Source of the DNA: Hymenobacter puniceus
GTDB lineage: Bacteria > Bacteroidota > Bacteroidia > Cytophagales > Hymenobacteraceae
Length of the DNA: 64,000 nucleotides
NCBI RefSeq assembly: GCF_014333525.1
Contig: NZ_JACSCX010000002.1
Coordinates: 1 to 64,000 of the forward strand
Direction of reading: 5' to 3'
The translations under genes were made by a program, and so were the position numbers. Below, in pieces: positions 26,686 through 35,465 of the stretch (positions within the stretch are counted from its first letter, which is position 1; each line of letters opens with the position of its first letter). The notes below the pieces were generated by a model, which made no database searches, was not told the DNA's origin, and worked only from the letters and a program-made list of their open reading frames with translations.

Positions 26686-27618
26686 ATGGCCGGAGCTGCT
26701 CCTTTTTCGTCTGCTGATGCGGCCCCCGAGCCGGCAGAACCGCACGGCGAAGCCGGGCTGTGGCCATTGGCCCAGCTGATCCGGCTGCCCAATCTGCTGA
26801 TGATGCTGCTGTGCCTGGCGCTGGTGCGCGCGGGGTTGCTGCAGCCCACCCAGCCGCTCCAGGCACTGCTCAACTGGCGCTTCGGGGTGCTGGCACTGGC
26901 GGCTCTCTGCGTAGCGGCGGCCGGCTACATCATCAACGACTATTACGACGTTAAGATTGACGCCATCAACCGCCCCAAGCGCTTGGTGGTAGGGCGCGTG
27001 GTGAACCGCCGCCGGGCCATGCTGGCGCACATGCTCTTATCTGGAGTAGGCGTGGTGCTCAGTGGGTTACTCTCACCGCTGCTGGGGCTCGTGAATCTGG
27101 GCTCGGCATTGCTGCTGTGGGGCTATTCGGTGCGGTTCAAGCGGGTGGCGCTGGTTGGCAATGTCAGTATTGCTACCCTGACGGCGGCGCTGGTGCTGCT
27201 GCCGGAACTGCAGCTCCAGACCGGCGTTGTGAGTGTGTGGCAGTATGCGCTGGCAGCGTTTCTGCTAACCGTAGTGCGCGAAATTGTGAAAGACGTGGAA
27301 GACATGCGCGGCGACGCTCAGCACGACTGCCGCACGCTGCCCATTGCGTGGGGGGTGGCTCGTACCAAGTGGGTGGCCGGGCTGTTCCTGACGGCATTGG
27401 TGGCGCTGGTAGCCGGCGCCAGCGGCTATGCGCTTATCCACGGGCGTGTGGTGCTGGGCGTGTGGTTGCTGGCCACCGTGCTGGGGCCGTCGTTGTGGCT
27501 GGGGTATTTGCTGTTTCGGGCCGACCGCCGCCGGCATTTTGCGCACTTGAGCAGCTGGTGCAAAGGCATTATGCTGGCCGGCGTATTGTCGATGTTAATG
27601 GTTGAGGTTATCCGGTAA
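26686..27618 (+). CDS. UbiA-family prenyltransferase
   Basis: The 310-residue integral membrane protein has about eight to nine hydrophobic segments and both Asp-rich motifs: N84-D85-x2-D88-x3-D92 (NDYYDVKID) and VKDVEDMRGD near residue 205. UbiA enzymes move a polyprenyl group to an aromatic or glycerol-phosphate acceptor. Bacteroidota members of this type are often annotated as geranylgeranylglycerol-phosphate geranylgeranyltransferase, but the acceptor cannot be read from sequence. A TACTTTG box lies 8 bases before the start codon; it may be a leaderless or short-leader promoter. Confidence 0.85.
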   Translation: MAGAAPFSSADAAPEPAEPHGEAGLWPLAQLIRLPNLLMMLLCLALVRAGLLQPTQPLQALLNWRFGVLALAALCVAAAGYIINDYYDVKIDAINRPKRLVVGRVVNRRRAMLAHMLLSGVGVVLSGLLSPLLGLVNLGSALLLWGYSVRFKRVALVGNVSIATLTAALVLLPELQLQTGVVSVWQYALAAFLLTVVREIVKDVEDMRGDAQHDCRTLPIAWGVARTKWVAGLFLTALVALVAGASGYALIHGRVVLGVWLLATVLGPSLWLGYLLFRADRRRHFAHLSSWCKGIMLAGVLSMLMVEVIR

Positions 27619-27679
27619 CCGTAGATGACTTCATTGCGTTAGTGCAACCAGACAAGCCGCTGGCACCCCGGAATATCCG

Positions 27680-27713
27680 TTGCCCGGCAGCTGGCTGCCC
27701 ACTTCTATCTTCT
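27680..27713 (+). promoter_or_regulatory. Possible promoter of the BamA/TamA-like gene
   Basis: TTG (27680-27682) and TATCTTCT (27706-27713) are 23 bases apart, at the upper limit of the usual spacing. The start codon is 17 bases further on. Confidence 0.45.
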
Positions 27714-27730
27714 CCCTCACAAAGCTCTTT

Positions 27731-28939
27731 ATGCGCTTTCTCTACATGCCGCTGGCATTATGTCTGCTGGCCCGGGTTGGTAATGCCCAGGTAGTTACCG
27801 ACAGCGTTTCGGCACCTGCTCCCGGCCTCAGCCGCCCCGCCGATGCGTCACCTAAAAAGTCCATGTTTGCGCCCAGCGACAAGCCTAGCTTTATTCCGGT
27901 GCCAATTGCTTTCTATCAGCAGGAAACCGGCTTTGCAGCCGGCGCCGCTATTTTGCCGGTGTGGCGCTTCGGCACCGATACCACAGTGCGTAAGTCCAAT
28001 GCTCGCCTGATTGCCTGGTACTCGCAGGAAAAGCAAAGCACCATTCAGCTGACGCATACCATCTTCACACCCGGCGAAAACTACTTCTTCACCGGCGAGT
28101 TGAGCCGCTACGACCAGAAGCTGTTTTATTACGGCCTTGGTAATGATAACTCCACCGACAACGAGTCAGATCTGGCCTACACGCTCATCATCTTCGATCA
28201 GAAGGCCATGAAGCGGGTAGCGCCCAACCTGTTTGCCGGCGTGCGCTACCGTTTCACCAATACCACCGACATCGAGCCGCAGGGTACCGCCGACAATGGC
28301 GCCGACAACTACTTCACCCGCGACCCGCGCCTGACGGACCGGGAACGGCAGGACACCCGGATTTCGGGTGTGGGTCCGGCGGTGCTTTTCGATGGCCGCG
28401 ACAATGTGCTGGCTACCTACCGCGGCTCGTTTGTGGATGCCCACATGCTTTTCAACGGTGACGGTATCGGCTCCGACTACAAGTTCACCCGCTACCAGGT
28501 CGATGCCCGTCATTTCCGGCCGCTGTTTGGGTCCAACAATACCATTCTGGCCCTCAACTACCTTGGTTCATTTCACTCCGGCACCGTGCCCTTCCGGGAA
28601 CTGGGTGGCCTGGGTGCCAACCTGGGCGGCGCGCTCTACAACAACGCCGGCCTAATGCGCGGCCTCTACGAAACCCGCTTCCGCGACCGGCAGATGATGA
28701 CCTTTCAGGCTGAGCTGCGGCAGAAACTGTTCTGGCGTATTGATGGTGCCGTATTTGCCGGCGCCGGCCAGGTAGGCTACAAACTATCCGACTATGCCTT
28801 CGACCAAACCCGCTATGCCGGGGGGGCAGGCCTGCGCTTCCGCTTCAACCGTCGCGACCGGCTCAACATCCGCTTGGACTACGCCGGTGGCACCGATACT
28901 CCTCCGAGCATCTATTTTGCGGTGGGCGAAGCCTTCTAG
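27731..28939 (+). CDS. BamA/TamA-family (Omp85-like) outer membrane barrel protein
   Basis: The 402-residue product from the ATG at 27731 has a signal peptide (about 1-19, ending GNAQ). There are no visible POTRA domains; the rest is a surface-antigen-type beta-barrel. It contains FRELGGLGANLGG, MRGLYETRFRDRQMMTFQAELR and a C-terminal RLDYAGGTDTPPSIYFAVGEAF ending in Phe as expected for BAM recognition. Such short Omp85-like proteins (the DUF5982/bacterial surface antigen group) have unknown roles. It is a single-gene unit between a possible promoter and a strong terminator. Confidence 0.8.
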   Translation: MRFLYMPLALCLLARVGNAQVVTDSVSAPAPGLSRPADASPKKSMFAPSDKPSFIPVPIAFYQQETGFAAGAAILPVWRFGTDTTVRKSNARLIAWYSQEKQSTIQLTHTIFTPGENYFFTGELSRYDQKLFYYGLGNDNSTDNESDLAYTLIIFDQKAMKRVAPNLFAGVRYRFTNTTDIEPQGTADNGADNYFTRDPRLTDRERQDTRISGVGPAVLFDGRDNVLATYRGSFVDAHMLFNGDGIGSDYKFTRYQVDARHFRPLFGSNNTILALNYLGSFHSGTVPFRELGGLGANLGGALYNNAGLMRGLYETRFRDRQMMTFQAELRQKLFWRIDGAVFAGAGQVGYKLSDYAFDQTRYAGGAGLRFRFNRRDRLNIRLDYAGGTDTPPSIYFAVGEAF

Positions 28940-28951
28940 CAAGCATTGCTC

Positions 28952-28997
28952 CAAGCAGAAAGCGCCGTTCGGACTTCCGTACGGCGCTTTCTGCTTG
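28952..28997 (+). terminator. Intrinsic terminator / long perfect hairpin
   Basis: A 17-bp perfect stem (CAAGCAGAAAGCGCCGT with its complement at 28981-28997) and a 12-base loop starts 13 bases past the barrel-gene stop. It lies inside an upstream extension of the GT2 reading frame and so argues for the later GT2 start. Confidence 0.85.
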
Positions 28998-29092
28998 ATA
29001 AAACTTTCGCTGGCGCCTGGAAAAAGGTGGTTCAGCTACGAATACGCCAAGCAGCCCATCTTCTGCTTCAGATTTGCGTAAAAGATGGCCTG

Positions 29093-30316
29093 ATGAACCT
29101 CGCTACCGCCGTATTATCGCCCCCATTATCCGTTCAGGCCGGTTCTACGGCCAGTTTGTGGAAGCATCTCGCTCCACCAACTGCTACGCTGTCGGTCTGC
29201 GTGATTATTCCAGCTAAAGATGAAGCCAGCCAACTGCCCGAAACCCTGGCAGCGCTGGCCAACCAGGTAGATGAGCAAGGCCAGCCGTTGCCATACACCA
29301 GCTATGAAGTGCTGGTGCTAGCCAACAACTGCCACGACCATACCGCCGCAGTAGTGCGCAACTTTGCCCACGCCAATCCCCTTATGGCGGTGCAGGTAGT
29401 GGAAGCTACACTTGTGGCTCCTGAGGCTCATGTGGGCCGGGCCCGGCGCCTGCTCATGGATGAAGCCTGCCGTCGGCTAGAGCAAACAATTGGTGCCTGT
29501 GGCATTATTGCAAGCACCGACGCCGACACGCGTGTGGCCGCCACTTGGCTGGCTGCCATTCAGGAGGAAGTGAAGGCCGGTGCCGACGCAGTAGGCGGGC
29601 GAATTTATCCCGAGGCAACTTCTGAAGAGGTCTGCGTACGGCGCACGCATTTGCAGGATGCTCGTTACCGTCTGCTTCGGGCCCGTCTGGAAACGCTCGT
29701 TGACCCGGACCCTGCTGACTCGTGGCCACGCCATCATCAGCACTTCGGGGCCAGCCTAGCGCTTACTGTAGCTGCGTATCGCCAGGTTGGCGGGCTGCCG
29801 GTGGTGCCTTATCTGGAGGATGAAGCACTCTGGCAAGTGCTGCGCCGCCACGACCTACGCCTGCGCCACAGTCCGAAGGTGTGCGTCAGCACTTCGGGGC
29901 GGCACCAGGGGCGGGTGGAAGTAGGGTTGTCGTGGCAGCTACGGGAATGGGCAAGCATGCTGCACCAGCAGCGGCAGCCATACGTGGAAAGTGGTGCCAG
30001 CCTGGCCGCTGAGTGGCAGGCGCGCCGGCAGTTGCGGCAGTTATGGGCCAATATTCGGGCGCATGCTGTACGGGTGCCGCATTGCGTGCAGTTGGCAGCG
30101 GCGCTAAGCGTGCCAGCCAGTGGCTTAGCGCGGGAGTTGGTTGCCGCGCCCTCTTTCGGAGCGCTGTGGGAATGGGTGATGCACCATCGGGCGCGGTGGC
30201 GGCGTCAGCGGCTGGTGCCACTCACGCAGGCCATTGCAGAGCTACGGCAGCTGGTGGAGCGCTACGAGTTGGCAGCAGCAACCCAGTTATCGTCGGTGGC
30301 AGCATCTAAACGTTAG
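29093..30316 (+). CDS. Family 2 glycosyltransferase
   Basis: The 407-residue protein is a GT-A fold glycosyltransferase: CVIIPAKDE at about 36-44 starts the nucleotide-sugar domain, D143-A-D145 is the metal-binding DxD, and LEDEALW provides the likely catalytic acidic residue. There is no strong membrane anchor, so it probably acts at the inner face of the membrane or in the cytosol. The last ~120 residues are helical and unusual for simple GT2 enzymes. It converges with the NodS-like methyltransferase, overlapping it by 4 bases at the stops. The upstream frame contains a terminator, so the ATG at 29093 is preferred. Donor and acceptor unknown. Confidence 0.85.
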   Translation: MNLATAVLSPPLSVQAGSTASLWKHLAPPTATLSVCVIIPAKDEASQLPETLAALANQVDEQGQPLPYTSYEVLVLANNCHDHTAAVVRNFAHANPLMAVQVVEATLVAPEAHVGRARRLLMDEACRRLEQTIGACGIIASTDADTRVAATWLAAIQEEVKAGADAVGGRIYPEATSEEVCVRRTHLQDARYRLLRARLETLVDPDPADSWPRHHQHFGASLALTVAAYRQVGGLPVVPYLEDEALWQVLRRHDLRLRHSPKVCVSTSGRHQGRVEVGLSWQLREWASMLHQQRQPYVESGASLAAEWQARRQLRQLWANIRAHAVRVPHCVQLAAALSVPASGLARELVAAPSFGALWEWVMHHRARWRRQRLVPLTQAIAELRQLVERYELAAATQLSSVAASKR

Positions 30317-30915
30317 GTTCTGCTTAGCAGATCAAGTCGATACTGCTCTGCCCGATGCCCATGCACGTGTGTTAGCGGTAAGCCGGGGCCAGTGTGCGAC
30401 AAGAAGAACTCATGCACTTCATCGCCGGTAAGTGGGTAATCATGTACGGCTGGTGTCCAGTGCACCAAAAGCAGATGCCCGCCCGGTTGCAAAGCCAGGA
30501 ACAGGTCTGAGGCCACGCGTTGCAGATCGGGCAGGGCCCAGTAGTAGCCCACTTCCGACAGCACCACCAGATCGAAGTGGCGGTCTGCCGGGAAGTCGTT
30601 GGGCAATGTCAGGCGCTGAAATTCCACCTGCGGCAAGTGCGCGCACCGTTGCCGGGCCCGCTCCAATGGTGCCTCTGCCACATCAATTGATAGCAGGTGT
30701 TGGCACTTGGGTGCCAGCATTTCGGTTAGCACCCCCAATGAGCATCCCACCTCAAATCCGCTTGCGTAGTGCCGCTCCTGCGGCAGCGCGGCTAGCGTAT
30801 CAGCATACTTGGCATGTTCGTAGGGGCTGGCCTCAAAATTCCACGGATCAGTATTGGCGCGGTACACGGCTTCGAAATAATCGGGTGGCAGCGTGTTGGG
30901 TTGCTGAGAGTTCAT
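30313..30915 (-). CDS. NodS-like SAM-dependent methyltransferase
   Basis: The 200-residue protein begins PDYFEAVYRANTDPWNFE, the signature start of the NodS family, which in rhizobia N-methylates the deacetylated amino sugar of Nod factors. SAM motif I is GFEVGCSLGVLTE (about 53-65) with an acidic residue at D78. A later VVLSEVGYYW corresponds to motif IV. It is the last gene of a minus-strand run after the PIG-L deacetylase and the acyl-CoA dehydrogenase-like gene. The actual substrate is unknown; N-methylation of a sugar amine is an inference from family and neighbours. Confidence 0.85.
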   Translation of the reverse strand: MNSQQPNTLPPDYFEAVYRANTDPWNFEASPYEHAKYADTLAALPQERHYASGFEVGCSLGVLTEMLAPKCQHLLSIDVAEAPLERARQRCAHLPQVEFQRLTLPNDFPADRHFDLVVLSEVGYYWALPDLQRVASDLFLALQPGGHLLLVHWTPAVHDYPLTGDEVHEFFLSHTGPGLPLTHVHGHRAEQYRLDLLSRT

Positions 30916-31010
30916 GGCGGAAGGCAGCGGCAGAAAGGGTGGGTGGAATCACCAGTGAATGAAGTATGCAGACTAGCTGCTCAATGGCGCATAAGGTGCC
31001 AAGTGGCACA

Positions 31011-31760
31011 CTAGCCGGCCATTTCTATGTACGCCTCATAGGGCAGCCGGAAATGGGCGAGCATACTCTCCGCCAGCAAAAAGCCTGTGGGGTCATCATC
31101 GAAGATGCCGGGGGCCAGCTGCGAGCGGTGCGCGGCAATGGCTTGTGCCTTCTGCTTCAGTACCGGCTCTATATCGAGGCGCCAACCAGTAGCTTCGTTT
31201 GCATGTGGCAGGTCGGCCGGGATGGCACGCTCCCAGGCCCACACCAGGTACTCGATGAGCCGAGGCAGCGGCGTAAGTTCAGCCAATGCAGCCCGCACGA
31301 GCAGGTTGGTGGCGCGGTGGTCGGGGTGCGGGTCGCGGCGCCAGGGAACCAATACCGTAGCTGGCCGCGTGCGCCGGAAGAAATCAGTTAAGCGTTTCAC
31401 GGTTTCAGCACCGGCAGGTGTGTCGGGGGTAGGTACGGCGCCATCGGGCAGTCCTAGCGGCAGCAGCATCTGCGCACCAACCCCCAACTCAGCCAGCGCC
31501 ATCTGTAGCTCTTGCTCCCGGATGGCTTGCCGGCGCGGGCCCGGAAATTTCTGGGAATTTGGGTGCGACATGGCGCCGTCGCTCACCAGCACGCACCATA
31601 CCGGCAGGCCAGCCTGGGCCAATAGGGCAAGCAGGCCCCCGCACCCCAGGCTTTCATCGTCGGGGTGGGGCGCTATAACAGCCGTGGAACCAAGCGAAGC
31701 CGCGTAACTGGCTGGCCGCAAGGGCAGCGCATGAAAATCAAGAACTGCGGCGTCAGACAT
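31011..31760 (-). CDS. PIG-L family deacetylase
   Basis: PIG-L/LmbE enzymes are zinc-dependent N-deacetylases that act on GlcNAc-containing lipids or small thiols (PIG-L, MshB, BshB). The 249-residue product has the metal motif PHPDDE at residues 31-36 and the third ligand in PHPDH near 146. Its start overlaps the end of the acyl-CoA dehydrogenase-like gene by 8 bases, which suggests tight translational coupling. The methyltransferase follows after 95 bases. It may free an amino group that the NodS-like enzyme methylates; this is an inference. Confidence 0.9.
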   Translation of the reverse strand: MSDAAVLDFHALPLRPASYAASLGSTAVIAPHPDDESLGCGGLLALLAQAGLPVWCVLVSDGAMSHPNSQKFPGPRRQAIREQELQMALAELGVGAQMLLPLGLPDGAVPTPDTPAGAETVKRLTDFFRRTRPATVLVPWRRDPHPDHRATNLLVRAALAELTPLPRLIEYLVWAWERAIPADLPHANEATGWRLDIEPVLKQKAQAIAAHRSQLAPGIFDDDPTGFLLAESMLAHFRLPYEAYIEMAG

Positions 31761-32958
31761 TCCAAAGGTGATAAGCGGGTTCCGGCCGGCTCAAAACAAA
31801 GCGGCCGACATCAGCCTGAGCAGCATCGGGGGCGGGCTGGCGCAGGTAGTGGGTTAAGTCGCGGTGCAGGCGCTCGAAAGGCTCAGGCTGCAGCAGGCCG
31901 CGGGCCCCTACGCAACGCTCAGCGAGCTGCAGTGTGCGCAGGCAAATTTCTTCAATGGCTGTTCGCATCATGTTTGCATATGCTACGGTTGCCTCGGCGT
32001 CGGTTTCGGCGGTAGGGCGCGTGGCGTGGTCGGCGGCCCCACGCAGCCACAGGTTGCCAGATTCTATCAATACACTCATTTCGCCGAGCCGCTGGCGTTG
32101 GTAGGGGTCGTCGGTACGGCCCAGGCGCTGCAGAAAGCGCCGGGTTTCGTCGTACACGGCCTCGGCTCCACCCAACTGCACCGCAGCAAACCGAATGGCG
32201 CCGCCGCTGAAGGCTGGCTGCCGGTAATAGTCACCGGGTTTGCCCACCAGGTCTTCTGCGCCAATCTCCAGGCCCGTGAAGTCAGCCCTGAAGCTGGCCG
32301 AAGCCCGCATGCCCAGCGGCCGCCAGAAGCTGGCATCCAGCGCGGGCTGCTGAACATCGGCGGGTAGCATCAGCATCTGCCAGCCACCATCGGGCAGTGC
32401 GGCCGTCAGCAGAGGCCGCGTGACGTGGCCCGCGCCGGAAGCAAAGGTTTTGCTGCCCTGCAGCCGGTAACGACCATTGGGTAGCACTTCCAGCTTCACG
32501 CCATCGTGCGCCTCGGTGTTCCAGACGCCAAACAAGTGCCCATCCAGTGCATCGGCAGCCCAGCCAGCCACTTGCTCGGGCTCACCAAAACGCTGCATGA
32601 GCTGCAACGCATTTACATGGCCCTCATATACGCGGCCCACCGCCAGATTACCGCGGCCAATATGGCGCAATACACGCAGTAGCGGCAGGGTTTGGTTGGC
32701 GTCGGCGAGGCCGCTACCGCCCAGGCTGGCCGGGAGTGGCGCCTGCAGCAAGCCCGCTTTGCGCAGCCAGCTGAACTCCTGCTCAGGAAATCCACCCAGC
32801 TGGTCGGAGTGAGGTGCCTGAGCTAGCAGGCGGGGCACTAGGGACGCGGCTTCAGCTTCCAGCTTAGACAAGGAAAGTGAGGGGGCTACAGGCGCCGCCG
32901 AGGGTGAGTGCTGGAGTGGGGACGGCAACGATGAAACAGCAGAGCAAACAACAGACAT
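31753..32958 (-). CDS. Acyl-CoA dehydrogenase-like flavoprotein
   Basis: The 401-residue protein has the three-part acyl-CoA dehydrogenase layout: an alpha domain with GGFPEQEFSWLRKAGLL and LGGSGLADANQTLPLLRVL, a beta domain (GSKTFASGAGHVTRPLL), and a C-terminal helical domain (VAYANMMRTAIEEICLRTLQLAERCVGARGLLQPEPFERLHRD, about 330-372). I cannot point to an intact catalytic glutamate. It is the first gene of the ACAD / PIG-L / methyltransferase operon. In such a setting it might oxidise a carrier- or CoA-bound acyl group or an amine rather than act in fatty-acid degradation. Confidence 0.82.
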   Translation of the reverse strand: MSVVCSAVSSLPSPLQHSPSAAPVAPSLSLSKLEAEAASLVPRLLAQAPHSDQLGGFPEQEFSWLRKAGLLQAPLPASLGGSGLADANQTLPLLRVLRHIGRGNLAVGRVYEGHVNALQLMQRFGEPEQVAGWAADALDGHLFGVWNTEAHDGVKLEVLPNGRYRLQGSKTFASGAGHVTRPLLTAALPDGGWQMLMLPADVQQPALDASFWRPLGMRASASFRADFTGLEIGAEDLVGKPGDYYRQPAFSGGAIRFAAVQLGGAEAVYDETRRFLQRLGRTDDPYQRQRLGEMSVLIESGNLWLRGAADHATRPTAETDAEATVAYANMMRTAIEEICLRTLQLAERCVGARGLLQPEPFERLHRDLTHYLRQPAPDAAQADVGRFVLSRPEPAYHLWNV

Positions 32959-33064
32959 GGCAGGTAGTATGAGCTACTACCTACTAGATATAACTGGTTT
33001 GTGTTTAAATAAAGGAGGAAAATTGTTGACCTGCAGATAGTTGAGTTCTGCGCATTTGCGAAAT

Positions 33065-33667
33065 CTACGGGCGGCTTGACGTTGCATCGACACTGATGCA
33101 CGCGTTGTAGCTATTTACCAGATAAATCAAGTTGGCTTGATCAAAGCGGCCGGTAGCAGCCAGTGACGGACAGTTCTGGAACAGCTGCTTGAAAAGTGGT
33201 CTGAATGATTTGCTGGTGAGCTCAATAGGAGGGCCTTGGCCTTGTTTGATATAATAAAACACATTTTCGTAACTGCTGCCGCCGAGTGCCGATGCATCTG
33301 ATACTCTCACGTTGTAGTCTAATCGAAACAAGTGAATAGGCCCTTTGATGGTAAGAGGCTGGAAAAGGACGCGTAACGTGTCTTTGCCGAGAATAGGCTG
33401 CAGCTTCTGTATAACATAGGTTTTGTTGCCCAACAATTCTACGCCTTTCAGCTGCTTAAGCGGATACCGTATCTGAGGGGTTTCGATGGTAATCTGCTGC
33501 CGGAATATAATTGCCTGCGCCATAGTAGAAGCCGTAGGCGCCCGTACATAGCCCCGGACAGTATCACCCTGCACTGTGATGAGGTACCCTTCTACATATT
33601 GAGCCCTGGCAGTTATGGTATTTAGCATTAGTAAGCTCAATGCCAGTACTATTTTGATGGTGCTCAT
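33065..33667 (-). CDS. Secreted protein of unknown function
   Basis: The product is 200 residues from the ATG at 33667 and has a signal peptide (about 1-22, ending ARAQ). The body begins GYLITVQGDTVRGYVRAP, a beta-rich pattern common in small Bacteroidota periplasmic or surface proteins. There is no sorting domain or lipobox. Base composition is visibly lower in GC than that of the flanking genes, which may indicate recent arrival. It is isolated: 106 bases from the acyl-CoA dehydrogenase-like gene and divergent from purH. Confidence 0.7.
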   Translation of the reverse strand: MSTIKIVLALSLLMLNTITARAQYVEGYLITVQGDTVRGYVRAPTASTMAQAIIFRQQITIETPQIRYPLKQLKGVELLGNKTYVIQKLQPILGKDTLRVLFQPLTIKGPIHLFRLDYNVRVSDASALGGSSYENVFYYIKQGQGPPIELTSKSFRPLFKQLFQNCPSLAATGRFDQANLIYLVNSYNACISVDATSSRP

Positions 33668-33790
33668 TCGGTAAGACAACGTGTTAAAGACAAAAATCAG
33701 GGAAGCAATATACGCTTGCAGCAGGTGGATCTACGCTCAGGCCAAGTCTGCATAATAATTCGGTAACACCGCTGCTTTCGCTGTCCGCCC

Positions 33791-33798
33791 TACCTTCG
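33791..33798 (+). promoter_or_regulatory. Likely -7 box of purH
   Basis: TACCTTCG closely resembles the Bacteroidota -7 consensus and is 35 bases before the purH start codon. No clear TTG is found 17-23 bases upstream. Confidence 0.5.
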
Positions 33799-33832
33799 CG
33801 GTGCGTTTCACCTTTACCAACTCTTCGCCACT

Positions 33833-35368
33833 ATGTCGCAGCCCATTCGCTCCGCCCTCGTTTCTGTATACTATAAGGACCGCCTCGAACCGCTGGTGGC
33901 CCTGCTCAAGCAGCACGGCGTGACGCTGTACTCTACGGGCGGCACGCAGCAGTTTATGGAAGAGCAGGGTGCCAAGGTAACGGCGGTGGAAAGCCTGACG
34001 GGCTTTCCGGCGGTGTTTGGCGGCCGCGTAAAAACACTGCACCCCAAAGTATTTGGCGGCATTCTGCAGCGCCGCCACGAAGCCGGCGACCAGCAGGAAG
34101 CCAGCCAGCACCAGATTCCGCCCATCGACCTGGTGATAGTGGACCTCTACCCGTTCGAGGAAACCGTGGCCTCTGGTGCCGCGGAGGCCGACGTCATCGA
34201 AAAGATTGACATCGGCGGCATTTCGCTGCTGCGGGCCGCCGCCAAAAACTTCCGCGACGTGCTGGTAGTCAGCTCCCGCGACCAGTACGCGGCCGTAACG
34301 GAGCTGCTGACCCAGAAGAACTGCGCCACCGACCTGGAAGACCGCCGTGCGTATGCTGCTGCTGCCTTCGAGGCCACCTCGCACTACGACACCCGGATTT
34401 TCCAATATATGGCCCAGGACACCGCGCTCAGCGGCTCGGCCCTTAAAGTGAGCGAGAAACCGGCCACCGCCCTGCGCTACGGCGAAAACCCCCACCAGGC
34501 GGGCACCTTCTACGGCGACCTGAACGCCCTCTTCGATCAGCTCCACGGCAAGCAACTCAGCTACAACAACCTTGTGGACGTGGATGCTGCCGTATTGCTG
34601 ATGCAGGAATTTGATGCCCAGGGGCCTGCCGCTTGCGCTATTCTCAAGCACACCAACGCCTGTGGCATCGCCCAGGCCGATACGCTGCACACGGCCTACC
34701 TGAACGCCCTCAGCTGCGACCCGGTGTCGGCGTTTGGCGGCGTTATCATCGTGAACAAGCCCGTAGATACGGCTACGGCCGAGGAGCTGAGCAAGCTATT
34801 CTTCGAGGTGCTGATTGCACCGGAGTTTGAGGCCGACGCGCTGCCCATTTTGCAAAGCAAGAAAAACCGGATTCTGTTGCGTCAGAAGCCCGTGCAGTTT
34901 CCGGCCAAACAAGTCAAAACGTTGCTTAATGGCATGATCGAGCAGGACTTCGACCGCCAGGTGGAAGGTGCCGCCGAGTTCCGCACCGTAACGGAGTCGG
35001 CGCCGACGGCTGACGAGGTAGCGGCGCTGGAATTCGCCCTCAAAGTGTGCAAGCACACCAAGAGCAACACCATTGTGCTGGCGCGGGCCGGCCAGCTGCT
35101 GGCTTCCGGCGTGGGCCAGACCTCGCGAGTGGATGCGCTGCGCCAGGCTATCGAGAAGGCACGCAGCTTCAACTTTGATCTGCAGGGTGCCGTGATGGCC
35201 TCCGATGCTTTCTTCCCGTTTCCCGACTGCGTGGAAATTGCCGGCGAGGCTGGTATTCGGGCGGTGGTGCAGCCCGGCGGTTCCATCAAAGACCAGGATT
35301 CCATCAACGCCTGCAATACGCTCGGAATGGCTATGGTTCTGACCGGCGTACGGCATTTCAAGCACTAG
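33833..35368 (+). CDS. purH: Bifunctional AICAR transformylase / IMP cyclohydrolase PurH
   Basis: PurH does the last two steps of purine synthesis: formylation of AICAR with 10-formyl-tetrahydrofolate and ring closure to IMP. The 511-residue protein has the N-terminal cyclohydrolase domain (SVYYKDRLEPLVALL, STGGTQQFMEE, FGGRVKTLHPKVFGG) and the C-terminal transformylase domain containing ILKHTNACGIA and GVGQTSRVDA. Length fits the family. It stands alone between a -7 box and a terminator, upstream of the rod-shape genes. Confidence 0.97.
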   Translation: MSQPIRSALVSVYYKDRLEPLVALLKQHGVTLYSTGGTQQFMEEQGAKVTAVESLTGFPAVFGGRVKTLHPKVFGGILQRRHEAGDQQEASQHQIPPIDLVIVDLYPFEETVASGAAEADVIEKIDIGGISLLRAAAKNFRDVLVVSSRDQYAAVTELLTQKNCATDLEDRRAYAAAAFEATSHYDTRIFQYMAQDTALSGSALKVSEKPATALRYGENPHQAGTFYGDLNALFDQLHGKQLSYNNLVDVDAAVLLMQEFDAQGPAACAILKHTNACGIAQADTLHTAYLNALSCDPVSAFGGVIIVNKPVDTATAEELSKLFFEVLIAPEFEADALPILQSKKNRILLRQKPVQFPAKQVKTLLNGMIEQDFDRQVEGAAEFRTVTESAPTADEVAALEFALKVCKHTKSNTIVLARAGQLLASGVGQTSRVDALRQAIEKARSFNFDLQGAVMASDAFFPFPDCVEIAGEAGIRAVVQPGGSIKDQDSINACNTLGMAMVLTGVRHFKH

Positions 35369-35386
35369 CAGGCCACAAGCAAGCAC

Positions 35387-35441
35387 AAAAGCCCCGCTTA
35401 CTCGGCTCTCACAAATGGGGAAGCTGATAAGCGGGGCTTTT
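35387..35441. terminator. Intrinsic terminator between convergent genes
   Basis: AAAAGCCCCGCTTA (35387-35400) and its exact complement (35428-35441) form a 14-bp stem with a 27-base loop. A- and T-rich ends allow termination in both directions, for purH and for the PKD lipoprotein gene. Confidence 0.85.
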
Positions 35442-35465
35442 AGCTCGCAGAGTTGTGCGCCAACG

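Noticed and set aside
28946..29092. Upstream start for the GT2 gene
   Set aside because: The extension contains a perfect 17-bp terminator stem and no GT2 sequence; ATG at 29093 fits the family start.
29093..32958. Nodulation (nod) gene cluster
   Set aside because: NodS-like, deacetylase and GT2 proteins are present, but no nodA-type acyltransferase, no nodC-type chitin synthase membrane segments and no symbiosis context.
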